Of a DNA stretch of 64,000 nucleotides, positions 8,992 through 22,458 are shown piece by piece. Origin of the DNA: Variovorax gracilis (GTDB lineage Bacteria; Pseudomonadota; Gammaproteobacteria; Burkholderiales; Burkholderiaceae_C). The position numbers and the translations under genes are program-made. Within the stretch, counting starts at the first letter, position 1, and every line of letters starts with the position of its first letter. Under the pieces are notes generated by a model that searched no databases, was not told the origin of the DNA, and saw only the letters and a program-made list of their open reading frames with translations. The stretch is from positions 744,001 through 808,000 of the forward strand of contig NZ_JASZYF010000001.1 in the NCBI RefSeq assembly GCF_030317115.1. The letters run 5' to 3'.

Positions 8992-9924
8992 TCAGCTCCC
9001 GGAAACGTCCACCTTTCGCCAGCTCGCATCCGGGTTGAACCGCGTCATGGCCCGCGCGGCGGCATCGCTACCCGAGCCGAGGTCCTTCTCGTAGACAGTG
9101 CCGTCATGGCTGACGATGAAGGTCATCACGCCCGTCTCCCCATACCGGATCGGCCATGCGACCAAGGCGAATCCGCCTCGCATTCGATTGCCGATCACGT
9201 AGTCGTAGGCCCCTCCCGGAGCGTCCTTGCCTTGGGCCTTGAGGATCTTGAAGTGATAGCCGTGGTAGCCCTCGCCACCTTTTTGCCCGGCGTACAGCGG
9301 CCCGAGCGGGCTTTGATCCTGGCCGGTCGCGTCGGGCCAGTACAACCCATCGTGCTTCCCGGGGGAACTCACGAACTTCTGTGCGTACTCCAGCACGCCG
9401 TTGCCGTCACGGTCCTTTTGCGCGTACTCCTTCTGCGCGTCGAAGTACGCCAGCGCAGCCTGCATCGCACTGAGTTCGTTGCGCCCGATACGACGGCTGC
9501 GCATGGCGTCGGCTCCCGCCCTCGGGTCGAAGCGCCAGCCGGCCGTCGTCTTCACGATGGGCACGGGCAGTGTCCAGTCCCCGGGGCCGGCGGCGAGCAC
9601 GGCCCAGTCCGGCTTCTCGAGCACGACCTTGTGCTGCTTTGCCCATGCAGCGAGGAATTCGTAGACGTCTTCCTGGTCGACGGTGCCTTCCGGCACGAAG
9701 CGCCGCCATTCGGGTCCGAGCACGTTGCGCAATGCCTCGACATCGCTGCGCGACAGGGCATCGACGAACGCTTGCGCCGCGGCATCGGGTGTGGGGTAGG
9801 CCTTTTGCGCGAACGAAGCGCCCGAGGCGAGCGACAGCGCCAGGGCCACGGAAGCCGCAAGCGTATTGAAGGATATGGCGGCGAAGGACATTGTCCGGAC
9901 TCCTGAGCAGGTGAATTGCGTCAT
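8992..9924 (-). CDS. DUF2950-family exported protein
   Basis: About 310 residues with a signal peptide ending near SGASFA/QK. The mature part starts AYPTPDAAAQAFVDAL and has the family features YWPDATGQDQSPLGPLYA, GYHGYHFKILKAQG and FIVSHDGTVYEKDLG. Function unknown; export to the periplasm or envelope is likely. The ATG at 9924 has GGAGG six bases upstream and lies 13 bp after the DUF3300 stop, so it is the second gene of a DUF3300-DUF2950 unit. These two families are often neighbours, suggesting a joint envelope role. Confidence 0.85.
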   Translation of the reverse strand: MTQFTCSGVRTMSFAAISFNTLAASVALALSLASGASFAQKAYPTPDAAAQAFVDALSRSDVEALRNVLGPEWRRFVPEGTVDQEDVYEFLAAWAKQHKVVLEKPDWAVLAAGPGDWTLPVPIVKTTAGWRFDPRAGADAMRSRRIGRNELSAMQAALAYFDAQKEYAQKDRDGNGVLEYAQKFVSSPGKHDGLYWPDATGQDQSPLGPLYAGQKGGEGYHGYHFKILKAQGKDAPGGAYDYVIGNRMRGGFALVAWPIRYGETGVMTFIVSHDGTVYEKDLGSGSDAAARAMTRFNPDASWRKVDVSGS

Positions 9925-9937
9925 GTGGGCCTCCCAT

Positions 9938-11449
9938 TCAGCGACGACCACCCCCGCCGCGGCCTCCACCGTGCCCGCCGCCTCCGCCCATCCGGGCGCC
10001 GCCACCTCCGCCGCCCATGCGAGCCCCACCGCCGCCGCCACCCATGTGTGCTCCGGCGCCTCCACCGGAGCTCATGCGGGCGCCGCCTCCGCCACCGCCC
10101 GCGTGCGCACCCCCGCCTCCACCGCGGTTCTGCGCCATGGACTGGCGACTCGCATCGCCACGACTTGCCTGTTGACGGGTCTGCCCGCCGGCATCGCCCG
10201 CACCTCGCAGCGCGTTATCGCCGCCGCCGTGCTGCGTCCGCGCCAGTCCCTGGTCGGCCCCGCCGCGTCCGCCCGGTCCGCCACGGTCGCCCGCTCCCCC
10301 GCGGTCTCCCGCTCCCGGGCGGGCACCGGCTCGGTCACCGGCTCGGTCACCCACGCGGTCGCCGGCACGGTCACCGGCGCCAGCGCCCGCACGATCGCGG
10401 CCAGTGTCTCGCGCGGCCGCCTGCGCACGATCGCGTGTTCCGGGATCGTTTCGCAGCTGGTCGCGGCCTTGGCCCGGGTCCATGCCGCGCTGCTGCAACT
10501 GTGATTGGGCCTGCTGCCGCTGTGCGTCGCGGGTTCCCGCCTGGGCCCCATCGCGCCCGCGGAACTCGTTGCGCTGGTTCGCACCTGCAACGTCCTTGCC
10601 GAACTGCTGCCGGCTCGCTGAATCGCGGTACGGTACCCCGCGTCGGTTGGCCGCGTTGTGCTGGAAATTCGTCTGGTTCGCGGAGAGTTGCCGGTTGACG
10701 TTCACGCTGTTGTAGCGGTTCACGTTTACGTTGACGTTGCCGCCGCCCCAGTTGGTATTGCCCCAGAGCGCCGCCGTGGCGGCCACACCGACACCGAAGG
10801 CGATGCCTGTCGCCAGTGCGGCGCCGGGGTAGTAGTACGGTGCCGGCGGGTAGTAGTAAGGCGGATAGGCCGGATACGGCCACGCGCCGTACACCACGGT
10901 CGGGTTGTAGGCCGGAACATAGACCACTTGCGGATTCGCGGGCTCGATCTTGATGATCGTCTGCTGCGTCTGCGGCTCCTGCTCGACGATCACCTTCTGC
11001 TGCTCGGAGCTCTTGAGGCTGCCGGTCTTCTGCGCCTGGCTCCTGAGCCGCTGCGCCGAGTCGAGAACGTCCTTGGATGATGCGAGGAAGGCATCGCCCA
11101 GGTTCTGCACCCAATCGGGCTGTTCGCCCATCATCTGCAGAACCTGCGGGAACGCCACGAGCGACTGCACGCTCGGGTCCCAGGGCTGGTTCGCGACCAT
11201 CTTCAGGGCCGCGTCGCCCTTCTGGTTCGGGTTGGCCTTCGACCATTTCGCCGCGTCCGCGACATCCGCCGGATAGGTCGCGGCCATCAGGACCTGCGAG
11301 AGCAGCGAGTCGGGATACAGCGCGATCGGGGCCATCATCTGATCGAGTTGCTCCCTGGAAAACGTTGCCTGCTGCGCGCCCGCCAGCGCCGAGAACAGCG
11401 CGGCAGCGAGCATCAGGGCTCGCGCAAATCCGATGGCTAGAGCACGCAT
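9938..11449 (-). CDS. DUF3300-family exported protein with Gly/Arg-rich tail
   Basis: About 503 residues. Signal peptide MRALAIGFARALMLAAALFS to AGAQQ, then the DUF3300 domain (MAPIALYPDSLLSQVLMAA, VANQPWDPSVQSLVAFP, VVYVPAYNPTVVYG), a Tyr/Pro stretch and a hydrophobic Gly/Ala segment (about 222-242). From about residue 290 it turns low complexity: Gln/Arg/Asp, then repeated GDRAGDR units, then Gly-rich blocks. AGGAGG four bases before ATG 11449 fixes the start. The tail length is probably variable. Function unknown; expected in the cell envelope. Confidence 0.88.
   Translation of the reverse strand: MRALAIGFARALMLAAALFSALAGAQQATFSREQLDQMMAPIALYPDSLLSQVLMAATYPADVADAAKWSKANPNQKGDAALKMVANQPWDPSVQSLVAFPQVLQMMGEQPDWVQNLGDAFLASSKDVLDSAQRLRSQAQKTGSLKSSEQQKVIVEQEPQTQQTIIKIEPANPQVVYVPAYNPTVVYGAWPYPAYPPYYYPPAPYYYPGAALATGIAFGVGVAATAALWGNTNWGGGNVNVNVNRYNSVNVNRQLSANQTNFQHNAANRRGVPYRDSASRQQFGKDVAGANQRNEFRGRDGAQAGTRDAQRQQAQSQLQQRGMDPGQGRDQLRNDPGTRDRAQAAARDTGRDRAGAGAGDRAGDRVGDRAGDRAGARPGAGDRGGAGDRGGPGGRGGADQGLARTQHGGGDNALRGAGDAGGQTRQQASRGDASRQSMAQNRGGGGGAHAGGGGGGARMSSGGGAGAHMGGGGGGARMGGGGGGARMGGGGGHGGGRGGGGRR
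9941..10135. repeat. Tandem repeat coding a Gly-rich tail
   Basis: Imperfect repeats of CCGCC/CCACC units encode GGGGGGARM-type blocks at the end of the DUF3300 protein. Such DNA tends to vary in copy number between strains and is prone to assembly error. Confidence 0.7.
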
Positions 11450-11562
11450 ATCGCCTCCTGTTCGGGGTAGAAGCCGACCCCGCAGCTCGACCAGCATAAG
11501 TGGCCCGCCAGCGCGCGGCTATTGCACCTAAGTGCAGCGACGGGCGCCCCCGGCAAGGAGGA

Positions 11563-13721
<2,159 letters not shown>

Positions 13722-13728
13722 AGCTTGC

Positions 13729-14607
13729 TCAGGCCCAGGCCTCCAGCACCGCGCCGCGCACGGCATCCACCGCTGCCGCACGCCTTCCGTCGGCAGGCGC
13801 CACCCAGCACAGCCAGGTGTGGGAGCGCCACCCTTGCCAGATCGCCAGTTCCCCGTTGCGTTCGGCCTGCTCGGCCTGGTCGAGCCGCAGCAGGCCCGCG
13901 CCCAAACCACTGGCGACCATCGCGCGCATGGCACTCTCGCTGTCGGCTGTCATCGCGGGGCGATATTCGCGGCCGATGCTGTTGAACAAGCCGTCGAGAT
14001 GCGAGCGCAGAACGCACGAGGGCGGCGTGCCCACCCAGGGAAGGCTGGTCAGCGTCTCGAGGCTCGGTGTGGGCTGCGACCGCGCGAGCGAGATCGGCAG
14101 CGTCACCACCAGATCGACGACACCGAGGCGCTGCACCGCGAGACCGTCGATCTCATCGCCGTCGCTCAGCGCGTAGGCGCAATCCAGATCGCCTCGTCGC
14201 ACGCCCTCGAGCGTCTGGTGCGACAAGCCCTGCTGCAATTGCAGCGTCACGTGCGGATGACGCTCGGCCAGCTTGACCAGCACATCCCCGAGGCGCAACG
14301 CGACCGGATCGACCACGGTGCCGAAACGCACCACGCCCTGCGCCGTACCGCGGAACTGCTCGGCGGCTGATCGCATGCGCATCGCAGAGGCCAGCGTGCG
14401 CTCCGCTTCTTCGAGCAGGCTGAGGCCTGCTTCCGTCGGCGTCATGCCCCGAGGCGTACGTTCGAACAGCTTGACACCGAGTTCGTCTTCCAGCGCCTTG
14501 AGTTGCGCGCTCACGGCTGGCGCGCTGGTGAAGACGCGCTCGGCCGCGCGGGTGAGGCTGCCCTCGCGGGCGATCGCGACGAAGGTCTTGAGTTGGTAGA
14601 GCTCCAT
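13729..14607 (-). CDS. LysR-family transcriptional regulator
   Basis: 292 residues. Winged helix-turn-helix at 1-60 (MELYQLKTFVAIAREGSLTR, SAPAVSAQLKALEDELG), linker helix, and a periplasmic-binding-like effector domain. ATG 14607 is chosen because the upstream extension lacks conserved residues. It is divergent from a DMT exporter gene (start 14740), the usual layout for a LysR gene and its target, so it may control efflux of its inducer. A 7-bp inverted repeat (14641-14647 with 14676-14682) lies in the shared spacer but its 28-nt loop is long for a LysR site. Confidence 0.92.
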   Translation of the reverse strand: MELYQLKTFVAIAREGSLTRAAERVFTSAPAVSAQLKALEDELGVKLFERTPRGMTPTEAGLSLLEEAERTLASAMRMRSAAEQFRGTAQGVVRFGTVVDPVALRLGDVLVKLAERHPHVTLQLQQGLSHQTLEGVRRGDLDCAYALSDGDEIDGLAVQRLGVVDLVVTLPISLARSQPTPSLETLTSLPWVGTPPSCVLRSHLDGLFNSIGREYRPAMTADSESAMRAMVASGLGAGLLRLDQAEQAERNGELAIWQGWRSHTWLCWVAPADGRRAAAVDAVRGAVLEAWA

Positions 14608-14739
14608 GCCGCGAATTGTGAGCGCGACGGTCGCATCGGGCCATTCGCAAAAGCCGAAAGCCCAGTCCAAAGAAACGAATGGTCAGCGAGCGACCCGGCG
14701 CCCATGCTTCGGACATCGATTCCACGACGCAGGTACCCC

Positions 14740-15723
14740 ATGATCACGCACCATCCACGCTCGCTCGGCATCGCCGCGCTGCTGCTCGCCACCTCCGCAT
14801 GGGGCGGCATGTTCCTGGTCAGCAAGGGAGTCCTTCACCAGATCGATCCCTTCTGGTTCACGCTGATCCGCTACAGCTTCTCGGCCGTGCTGTTCGTCGC
14901 GTTGATCGCGCCGCGCGGCATGGGACCATGGCAAAAGCTGCGCACCCACGCACTGCCCCTGGCTGTGCGAGGCGCAGCGGGATTCGGTGTCTTCAGCGTG
15001 ATGCTGCTGACAGGGCTCTCGCATTCCGTGCCGTCGCACGGCGCCATCATCATGGCCACCACGCCGATGACCACGCAGTTGCTGCGCTGGGTACTCGATG
15101 GCGAGCGGCCCTCGAGGTCGACGCTGCTCACCAGCCTGTTGGCGATGACGGGCGTGGTCATCGTCTCCGGTGCACTGTCGCCGCACGCAAGTCACGACGA
15201 GGCGTCGACCGTGTTCGGCGATGCCGTGGCCTTCGCAGGCACGCTGGGTTGGGTCTGGTACACGCGCGGTGCCGCGCAGTTTGCAGACAGGCTCGACGTC
15301 ATCGAATACAGCGCCTTGACTGTCATTGCATCGTGGCCCGTGCTCGCGGTCGGCGCCGCATTGGCGACCACCCTGGGAGCCGCCGCGATCCCGAGCGCTG
15401 ACGGCCTGCTGCTGTCATGGCATGCGCTGCTGTATGTCGGCCTGGTCTCCTCCGCCGTCGCGGTGCTGGCTTTCAACTACGGCGTTCGTGCACTGGGCGC
15501 CATCACCGGGACTGCCTTTCTCAACTTCGTTCCAGTCTCGGCGCTCTTGATGAGCGTCGCTCTGGGCAAGCTCCCGTCCGGCAACGAGTTGCTCGGGATG
15601 TCCATGGTGGTCGGCGCGTTGCTGATTCACACATTGAGCAGCCGGACTCGGACCGCGCCACTCGTGCGTCCTGCCCCGTCGGATCGTCAACCGCAGGGCG
15701 GCGTTTGCGGCGCGACGTCCTGA
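14740..15723 (+). CDS. DMT-superfamily (EamA) transporter
   Basis: 327 residues with about ten hydrophobic segments in two EamA repeats (about 8-140 and 155-300). The repeat boundaries show typical motifs: TSAWGGMFLVSKGVL near the N-terminus and SAVAVLAFNYGVRALG in the second half. It is an inner-membrane exporter of amino acids or metabolites; the substrate is unknown. ATG 14740 precedes the first helix directly. The hydrophilic C-terminal tail (about 300-327) is not conserved-looking. Transcribed divergently from a LysR regulator. Confidence 0.9.
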   Translation: MITHHPRSLGIAALLLATSAWGGMFLVSKGVLHQIDPFWFTLIRYSFSAVLFVALIAPRGMGPWQKLRTHALPLAVRGAAGFGVFSVMLLTGLSHSVPSHGAIIMATTPMTTQLLRWVLDGERPSRSTLLTSLLAMTGVVIVSGALSPHASHDEASTVFGDAVAFAGTLGWVWYTRGAAQFADRLDVIEYSALTVIASWPVLAVGAALATTLGAAAIPSADGLLLSWHALLYVGLVSSAVAVLAFNYGVRALGAITGTAFLNFVPVSALLMSVALGKLPSGNELLGMSMVVGALLIHTLSSRTRTAPLVRPAPSDRQPQGGVCGATS

Positions 15724-15729
15724 CTCCAG

Positions 15730-15918
15730 CTAGAAAAAGCCCAGGCCGGCCGCCATCATCAACGCGACGCCGGCCGAAACGCTGGCCCAGTGCGCCATGT
15801 TCGCGAAGAGATCCCAGTCGCTGTAGCGGTCCTCCGCGCCTTGCACGAAGAACTCGGCGATGGGGTCGACGCCCTCGCAGCCACCATCGATGTTCGGACC
15901 TTGAAAATTCGGAGTCAT
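15730..15918 (-). CDS. Small protein with C-terminal membrane helix
   Basis: 62 residues, not recognised. An acidic soluble part (GCEGVDPIAEFFVQGAEDRY) is followed by one hydrophobic helix near the end (ASVSAGVALMMAAGLGFF). ATG 15918 is preferred over 15936 because GAGGTGG lies upstream. It is convergent with the DMT exporter gene, and nothing adjacent suggests a role. Confidence 0.6.
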   Translation of the reverse strand: MTPNFQGPNIDGGCEGVDPIAEFFVQGAEDRYSDWDLFANMAHWASVSAGVALMMAAGLGFF

Positions 15919-16186
15919 GGATGCCACCTCGTGCATCGATGCTAGGGCGAAGCCCCCGTTGATTCGATGAAAACGGCGACGGGCATTGATGCTGAGCGCA
16001 CATCAATGCCCCGGATGAAATGCGCTCCATGGCCGCCGGCCGCAGTCGGTCACACGACGACGAGCACATACGGCAAGCTCAAGGCTGACGGGGAGACTTG
16101 CCCCCTTTTCCCGACAGCGGGTATTGTCTTCGCCAGGGAGCGCATCTTCGAAGCCGATCTGACGAGCTTCGTGCCGGGTTCATCCA

Positions 16187-16957
16187 ATGCTCTCCTACAT
16201 CGTCGCCAGTCTCGTTTTCGTTCTGACCCTGGGCGGGTTCTGGCTGGGCGTTCGCCTGTCGACGCTGCTTCCGGAGCACCACCTGGTGAGCGATGCACGC
16301 GATTCCGCAAAGGTCGGCATCGGAATGCTGGCCACCCTGCTGGCGTTGGTGCTGGGCCTCATGATCACGTCCGCGAAGCGATCGTTCGATGAGCGCGAGG
16401 CAGAGCTGATCCAGCTCTCCACGTCGATCGTGCTGCTGGATCGCGCGCTCGTGGGGTTCGGGGAGGAGACCCGAGCCGCTCGATACCAGTTGCATGGCAT
16501 CCTGAATCGGATCGTCCAGCTTACCGAGCGACAGCGCCACAAGGATCCACGGTTGGAGGGTGTGAGGTACTCCGAAGACCTGCGCGCGATCACACGGCTT
16601 CAGCAGACGGTTCTGTCCATGTTGCCGCGCAATGAATCCCAGAAGTGGTACCAGTCACGCGCGATGCAGTTGTCCTCCGATATCGCGCAGAGCCGCGTGC
16701 TGACCGCAGAGCGCGAGGACAGTTCGGTCCCTACCGCCTTGCTGGTGATCGTATGCGGATGGGTGGTGGTCATCTACGTAGGACTGGGAGCGTTCATGGT
16801 CATCAACAGAAGCGTGAACGTTGCCCTGGCCATCTGTGCACTGGCCTTTGCGTGTTCGATCTTCATCATCCTTGAGCTGGATACGCCCTTTTCCGGAGTC
16901 GTGGGGGTATCGAACAAGTCCGTGCTTCGCGCCCAGGCGGAGCTGGCGACCAACTAG
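16187..16957 (+). CDS. DUF4239-like membrane protein
   Basis: 256 residues with four hydrophobic helices: two near the N-terminus (about 3-25 and 43-62) and two near the C-terminus (about 187-209 and 212-233). Between them is a charged helical region (about 63-180). The pattern [20 protein letters not shown] followed by [11 protein letters not shown] matches DUF4239 (bestrophin-like) proteins. Function unknown; an ion channel role has been suggested for relatives. It is followed by panB after about 140 bp, without clear operon coupling. Confidence 0.75.
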   Translation: MLSYIVASLVFVLTLGGFWLGVRLSTLLPEHHLVSDARDSAKVGIGMLATLLALVLGLMITSAKRSFDEREAELIQLSTSIVLLDRALVGFGEETRAARYQLHGILNRIVQLTERQRHKDPRLEGVRYSEDLRAITRLQQTVLSMLPRNESQKWYQSRAMQLSSDIAQSRVLTAEREDSSVPTALLVIVCGWVVVIYVGLGAFMVINRSVNVALAICALAFACSIFIILELDTPFSGVVGVSNKSVLRAQAELATN

Positions 16958-17100
16958 CCGGGTTCGTGCCGATCCGAAACGCCGCCGTCCATTTGGACGA
17001 TGCTACAGTCCGCGCGCTTCCCTCCGCCATGGCTGTCTTCCGACAGCTCAGGCGGCATCCGAGCGTGTCGATCAGCCGGTATTCACTTCGAGCCATCAAC

Positions 17101-18874
<1,774 letters not shown>

Positions 18875-18899
18875 TCGGCGTCCGGCGCGGCCTGGGTCT

Positions 18900-20024
18900 T
18901 CAGGCTGCGCCGATGCCCGCGACCATGGCGCCGGCCGCCCGCACGCTCTTGAGCCTCGCGGTGAAGTCGAGCATGCGATCGATCGGCACGCGTGCGCGCA
19001 GGCCCAGCGCCGGATCGACGTGGACTTCGCCGGCGCCTGTTTCCAGCACGCGCGCCACGTCCGCGAGCCCGTTCATGGCCATCCACGGACAGTGTGCGCA
19101 ACTCTTGCATGTGGCACCGTTGCCCGAAGTAGGTGCGGCGATGAAGGTCTTGCCCGGATTGAGCGTGCGCAGCTTGTGCAGCATGCCGGTGTCGGTCGCG
19201 ACGATGAATTCCGTCGCATCCATCCCTTGCGCAGCACTCAGGATGGCCGAGGTGGACCCCACCGCATCGGCCAGCGCGATCACGTCGGCCGGTGATTCGG
19301 GGTGCACGAGCACGCGGGCCCCGGGGTGCTCCTTCTTCAGCAATTCGAGCTCCAACGCCTTGAACTCGTCATGCACGATGCAAGCGCCCTGCCAGCTCAC
19401 CATGTCGGCCCCGGTTTCGCGGCGGATGTAGTCGCCCAGGTGCTGGTCCGGCGCCCACAGGATCTTCTGTCCTTGGGCCGTCAGGGCTCGCACCACGTCG
19501 AGCGCGCAGCCCGATGTCACCAGCCAGTCGGCTCGCGCTTTCACCGCGGCGCTGGTGTTGGCGTAGACGACCACCGTGCGATCCGGATGTTGGTCGCAAA
19601 AGGCGCTGAAGGCATCGACAGGGCAGCCGAGGTCCAGCGAGCAGGTCGCGTCCAGGTCAGGCATCAGCACGCGCTTTTCGGGCGAGAGGATCTTGGCGGT
19701 CTCGCCCATGAAGCGCACGCCCGAAACGACCAGCGTCTGTGCGGCGTGGTCCCGGCCGAAGCGCGCCATTTCGAGCGAGTCGCTCACCAGGCCGCCGGTC
19801 TCTTCGGCCAGGTCCTGCAGATCGGGGTGCACGTAGTAGTGCGACACCATCACCGCATTGCGCTCGCGCAGCAGCCTGCGGATGCGATCCTTCAAGGCGC
19901 CACGTTCAGCCGCCGTGGGCTCGGCCGGCACGCGCGCCCAGGCCTGCCGGGTATCGCATGAGGAACCGCTCCCGGCGGTCGCAATGGGTTGGGCGTAATC
20001 AACGCCGATCAGTGAGTGCGCCAT
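18900..20024 (-). CDS. nadA: Quinolinate synthase
   Basis: 374 residues; condenses iminoaspartate with dihydroxyacetone phosphate to quinolinate using a 4Fe-4S cluster. Three-repeat fold with the expected cysteines: the [11 protein letters not shown] block, [10 protein letters not shown] and the C-terminal [24 protein letters not shown] and MGETAKIL are family segments. ATG 20024 lies 3 bp after the nadC stop, so nadC-nadA is a single unit. nadB is absent from the window. Confidence 0.96.
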   Translation of the reverse strand: MAHSLIGVDYAQPIATAGSGSSCDTRQAWARVPAEPTAAERGALKDRIRRLLRERNAVMVSHYYVHPDLQDLAEETGGLVSDSLEMARFGRDHAAQTLVVSGVRFMGETAKILSPEKRVLMPDLDATCSLDLGCPVDAFSAFCDQHPDRTVVVYANTSAAVKARADWLVTSGCALDVVRALTAQGQKILWAPDQHLGDYIRRETGADMVSWQGACIVHDEFKALELELLKKEHPGARVLVHPESPADVIALADAVGSTSAILSAAQGMDATEFIVATDTGMLHKLRTLNPGKTFIAAPTSGNGATCKSCAHCPWMAMNGLADVARVLETGAGEVHVDPALGLRARVPIDRMLDFTARLKSVRAAGAMVAGIGAA

Positions 20025-20027
20025 CGC

Positions 20028-20903
20028 TCAGTCCTCCAGGAAGCGCATCGAGAAATCGATGGCCTTGACGTCCTTGGTGAGGGCTCCGACCGAGATGCGG
20101 TCCACACCGGTTTCGGCCAGCGCGCGAATACTGTCCAACGTGACCCCGCCCGAGATCTCGAGCACGGCGCGCGCATCGCCCGCCGCATCGTTGCGGCGCA
20201 CGGCTTCACGCAACGTGGGCAGATCCATGTTGTCCAGCAGGACCATGCGGGCGCCGTTGGCCAGCGCCTCGTCCAGTTGGGCGAGGGTTTCGACCTCGAT
20301 CTCGACGAACTTCGCCTGCGCGGCGACCTCAGCTGCCGCACGCAGCGCCGCGCTCACGCCGCCGGCGGCCGCAATGTGGTTCTCCTTGATCAGGATCGCG
20401 TCATAGAGGCCGATTCGATGGTTCGTGCCACCACCAGTGCGCACGGCGTACTTCTGCGCCAGCCGCAGGCCTGGCAAAGTCTTGCGTGTGTCGACGATCC
20501 GGGCGCGCGTACCGCGCACCGCATCGACGTACGCGGCGGTGCGTGTCGCCACGGCACTGAGCAGTTGCAGGAAATTGAGCGCGGTCCGTTCGGCGCTCAG
20601 CAGGCTGCGCGCGTCACCGGCGAGTTCGAGCACGGGCTGGTCGGCGGTGCAGTGCTCGCCCTCCGCGCAGTGCCATGTCAAACGCGCTTGCGGGTCCAGT
20701 TGCCGCACAACGGCTTCGACCCAAGGGGCGCCGCACAGCACGGCCGCCTCGCGCGTGCGCACGTGCGCCGTGGCCCGCCGCTGCGGCGCCACCAATCCGG
20801 CAGTGAGATCCTGATCGCCCACATCCTCCTGCAAGGCCCGGCGCGCATCCGTGCTCGCCAGTTCGGCCACGCTGGCCCTGGAAAAATCGAAAAAGCTGGT
20901 CAT
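20028..20903 (-). CDS. nadC: Nicotinate-nucleotide diphosphorylase (carboxylating)
   Basis: 291 residues; converts quinolinate and PRPP to nicotinate mononucleotide. Family features include DVGDQDLTAGLV, TRKTLPGLRLAQKYAV, GGGTNHRIGLYDAILIKENH, MVLLDNMDLP and ISGGVTLDSI. The substrate-binding Arg, Lys and His residues of these blocks are present. ATG 20903 removes an Arg-rich upstream extension. First gene of the nadC-nadA unit. Confidence 0.96.
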   Translation of the reverse strand: MTSFFDFSRASVAELASTDARRALQEDVGDQDLTAGLVAPQRRATAHVRTREAAVLCGAPWVEAVVRQLDPQARLTWHCAEGEHCTADQPVLELAGDARSLLSAERTALNFLQLLSAVATRTAAYVDAVRGTRARIVDTRKTLPGLRLAQKYAVRTGGGTNHRIGLYDAILIKENHIAAAGGVSAALRAAAEVAAQAKFVEIEVETLAQLDEALANGARMVLLDNMDLPTLREAVRRNDAAGDARAVLEISGGVTLDSIRALAETGVDRISVGALTKDVKAIDFSMRFLED

Positions 20904-21103
20904 GTGTCGTGAGTCGCGAAAGCCGCTCCCTTGTCTTGGTGGGCACCATTTTGACGGCACTCGAAAGTGGCGGAGCCGTGCGTTTCTGCGGCGCCGCCTC
21001 TCGCAGCGGTTCGGACAACGATCGCAAACGTGCTCTGCGCGAATGAGTTCGGCGAAGGCGTCCGGGGAAACGATGCCAGCACGGAAACGGTTTCGATTGG
21101 CGC

Positions 21104-21487
21104 TCAGATGGCCCGCCACGAATCCAGGCAGTGAGCCGCGAGCGCTGTGACCCAGAAGGCCTCGGCCGGATCAAAGGCCAACCCGAACAGGGGACTGACG
21201 AGAAAACCCGCCCTCTCGAACGCTGACGGATCATTCGCGCGCACGAAGGAAGAAAGTGCGGAGAACGGCACCGATACGTTGCCGATATGCACGACTGGCG
21301 CGGGCATCGTGATCTCTTCAAGCCTCCCGCAGTCCTGAAAGCGGAAGACCACCGATTCATAGTCCAGCTCGTTGAGTCCGATGCCGTTCCGGCAGGTTCT
21401 TGCGGGCACGCCTCGCATGCTCACGACCTCGTCCCTGGAGGCCGAGAACGGCGTTTCGTCGACGCGGACAAAAGGTTCGAGCTTCAT
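21104..21487 (-). CDS. Hypothetical protein
   Basis: 127 residues with no recognised domain. N-terminus KLEPFVRVDETPFSASRDEV suggests a small mixed alpha/beta protein. It has no signal peptide, membrane helix or Cys cluster. ATG 21487 is chosen because the longer frame starts inside the divergent gene. It lies between nadC (about 200 bp upstream of nadC, same strand) and the divergent HtrA-like unit, sharing an 89-bp spacer with it. Confidence 0.6.
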   Translation of the reverse strand: MKLEPFVRVDETPFSASRDEVVSMRGVPARTCRNGIGLNELDYESVVFRFQDCGRLEEITMPAPVVHIGNVSVPFSALSSFVRANDPSAFERAGFLVSPLFGLAFDPAEAFWVTALAAHCLDSWRAI

Positions 21488-21576
21488 GGGAGCAGCCAGT
21501 ATGCCCACCCTGCCCATCCGGGCAGTAGCGCCAGCCCCTTGTGCCTCCACACAATGAAGCCATCTAAGGAGCTCCC

Positions 21577-22458
21577 ATGGCCGACACGATGTCCTCACCT
21601 CTGGAACAACTGTCCACGGCAATGGCCGACGCGGTGGCGACCGCAGCCGGCAGCGTCGTGGCGGTGCACACCGGGCGCTCGCGCTCCAGCGGATTCGCCT
21701 GGCGCGAGGGGCTGGTCGTCACCTGCGACGAGGCGCTGCCTGACGACGCGGACGTGTCGCTCTGCCTGCCGAGCGGGGCGAGCGCCAGCGCGAAGCTCGT
21801 CGGTCGGGATGCCGGCACTGACATCGCCCTCCTGCGCATCGAAGGCCACGCGCTCTCCCCGATCGCGTTCGAAGCAGCGCCGGTGCGTGCGGGCTCCGTC
21901 GCGCTCGCGATCGGGTCGCTCGCGGGCACGCCTGTCGCGGCGGCGGGCGTGGTCTCGCTGTCGGGCCCCGCCTGGCGCAGCCTGCGCGGTGGCGAGATCG
22001 ACGCGCGGATCGAACTCGGACTGACCCTGCGGCGCATCGCCGAAGGCGGACTGGCGGTGGACGCGCAGGGCCGGGCCATCGGCATGAGCGTGTTCGGGCC
22101 GCGCCGGCGTGTGCTTGTCATTCCGGGCGCGACGATCGACCGCGTCGCGGCGCACCTCGCCGCGCACGGGCGGGTACCGCGAGGCTATCTGGGCGTCGGG
22201 CTCCAGCCGGTGAAGCTCGAGCCCGAGGGCATCGGAGCGATGATCATGGCCATCGACCGCGACGGACCCGCCGCGAACGCAGGCCTGCACCAGGGTGACG
22301 TGATCGTGGCCTGGAACGGCGAGCCCGTGCGCAGCGTGCAGGCGCTGCTGCGAGCGCTGGGCCCGGCGAGCGTCGGCACCGTCGTGACGCTGTCGCTGCG
22401 GCGCGCCGGCGAGCCCGTCGAGGCGAAGATCACGATGGGTGAAAGGCCGGCCGATTGA
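21577..22458 (+). CDS. HtrA-like PDZ pseudoprotease, catalytic His and Ser lost
   Basis: 293 residues: trypsin-like fold (about 10-190) and one PDZ domain (about 195-285, RGYLGVGLQPV, AGLHQGDVIVAWNGEPV). Compared with the paralogue two genes downstream, the catalytic His position (TNSHVV) reads TCDEAL with Glu52, and the Ser position (GNSGGA) reads IAEGGL with Glu157; Asp82 in GTDIALL is kept. Proteolysis is therefore not expected; peptide binding through PDZ or regulation of the active paralogue is likely. There is no signal peptide, so it should be cytosolic. AGGAG five bases before ATG 21577. First gene of a three-gene unit; its stop overlaps the next start (TTGA). Confidence 0.85.
   Translation: MADTMSSPLEQLSTAMADAVATAAGSVVAVHTGRSRSSGFAWREGLVVTCDEALPDDADVSLCLPSGASASAKLVGRDAGTDIALLRIEGHALSPIAFEAAPVRAGSVALAIGSLAGTPVAAAGVVSLSGPAWRSLRGGEIDARIELGLTLRRIAEGGLAVDAQGRAIGMSVFGPRRRVLVIPGATIDRVAAHLAAHGRVPRGYLGVGLQPVKLEPEGIGAMIMAIDRDGPAANAGLHQGDVIVAWNGEPVRSVQALLRALGPASVGTVVTLSLRRAGEPVEAKITMGERPAD

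Noticed and set aside
14641-14682. CCATTCG/CGAATGG inverted repeat as LysR site
   Set aside because: The 28-base spacer is too long for a typical LysR dyad; it may be chance.
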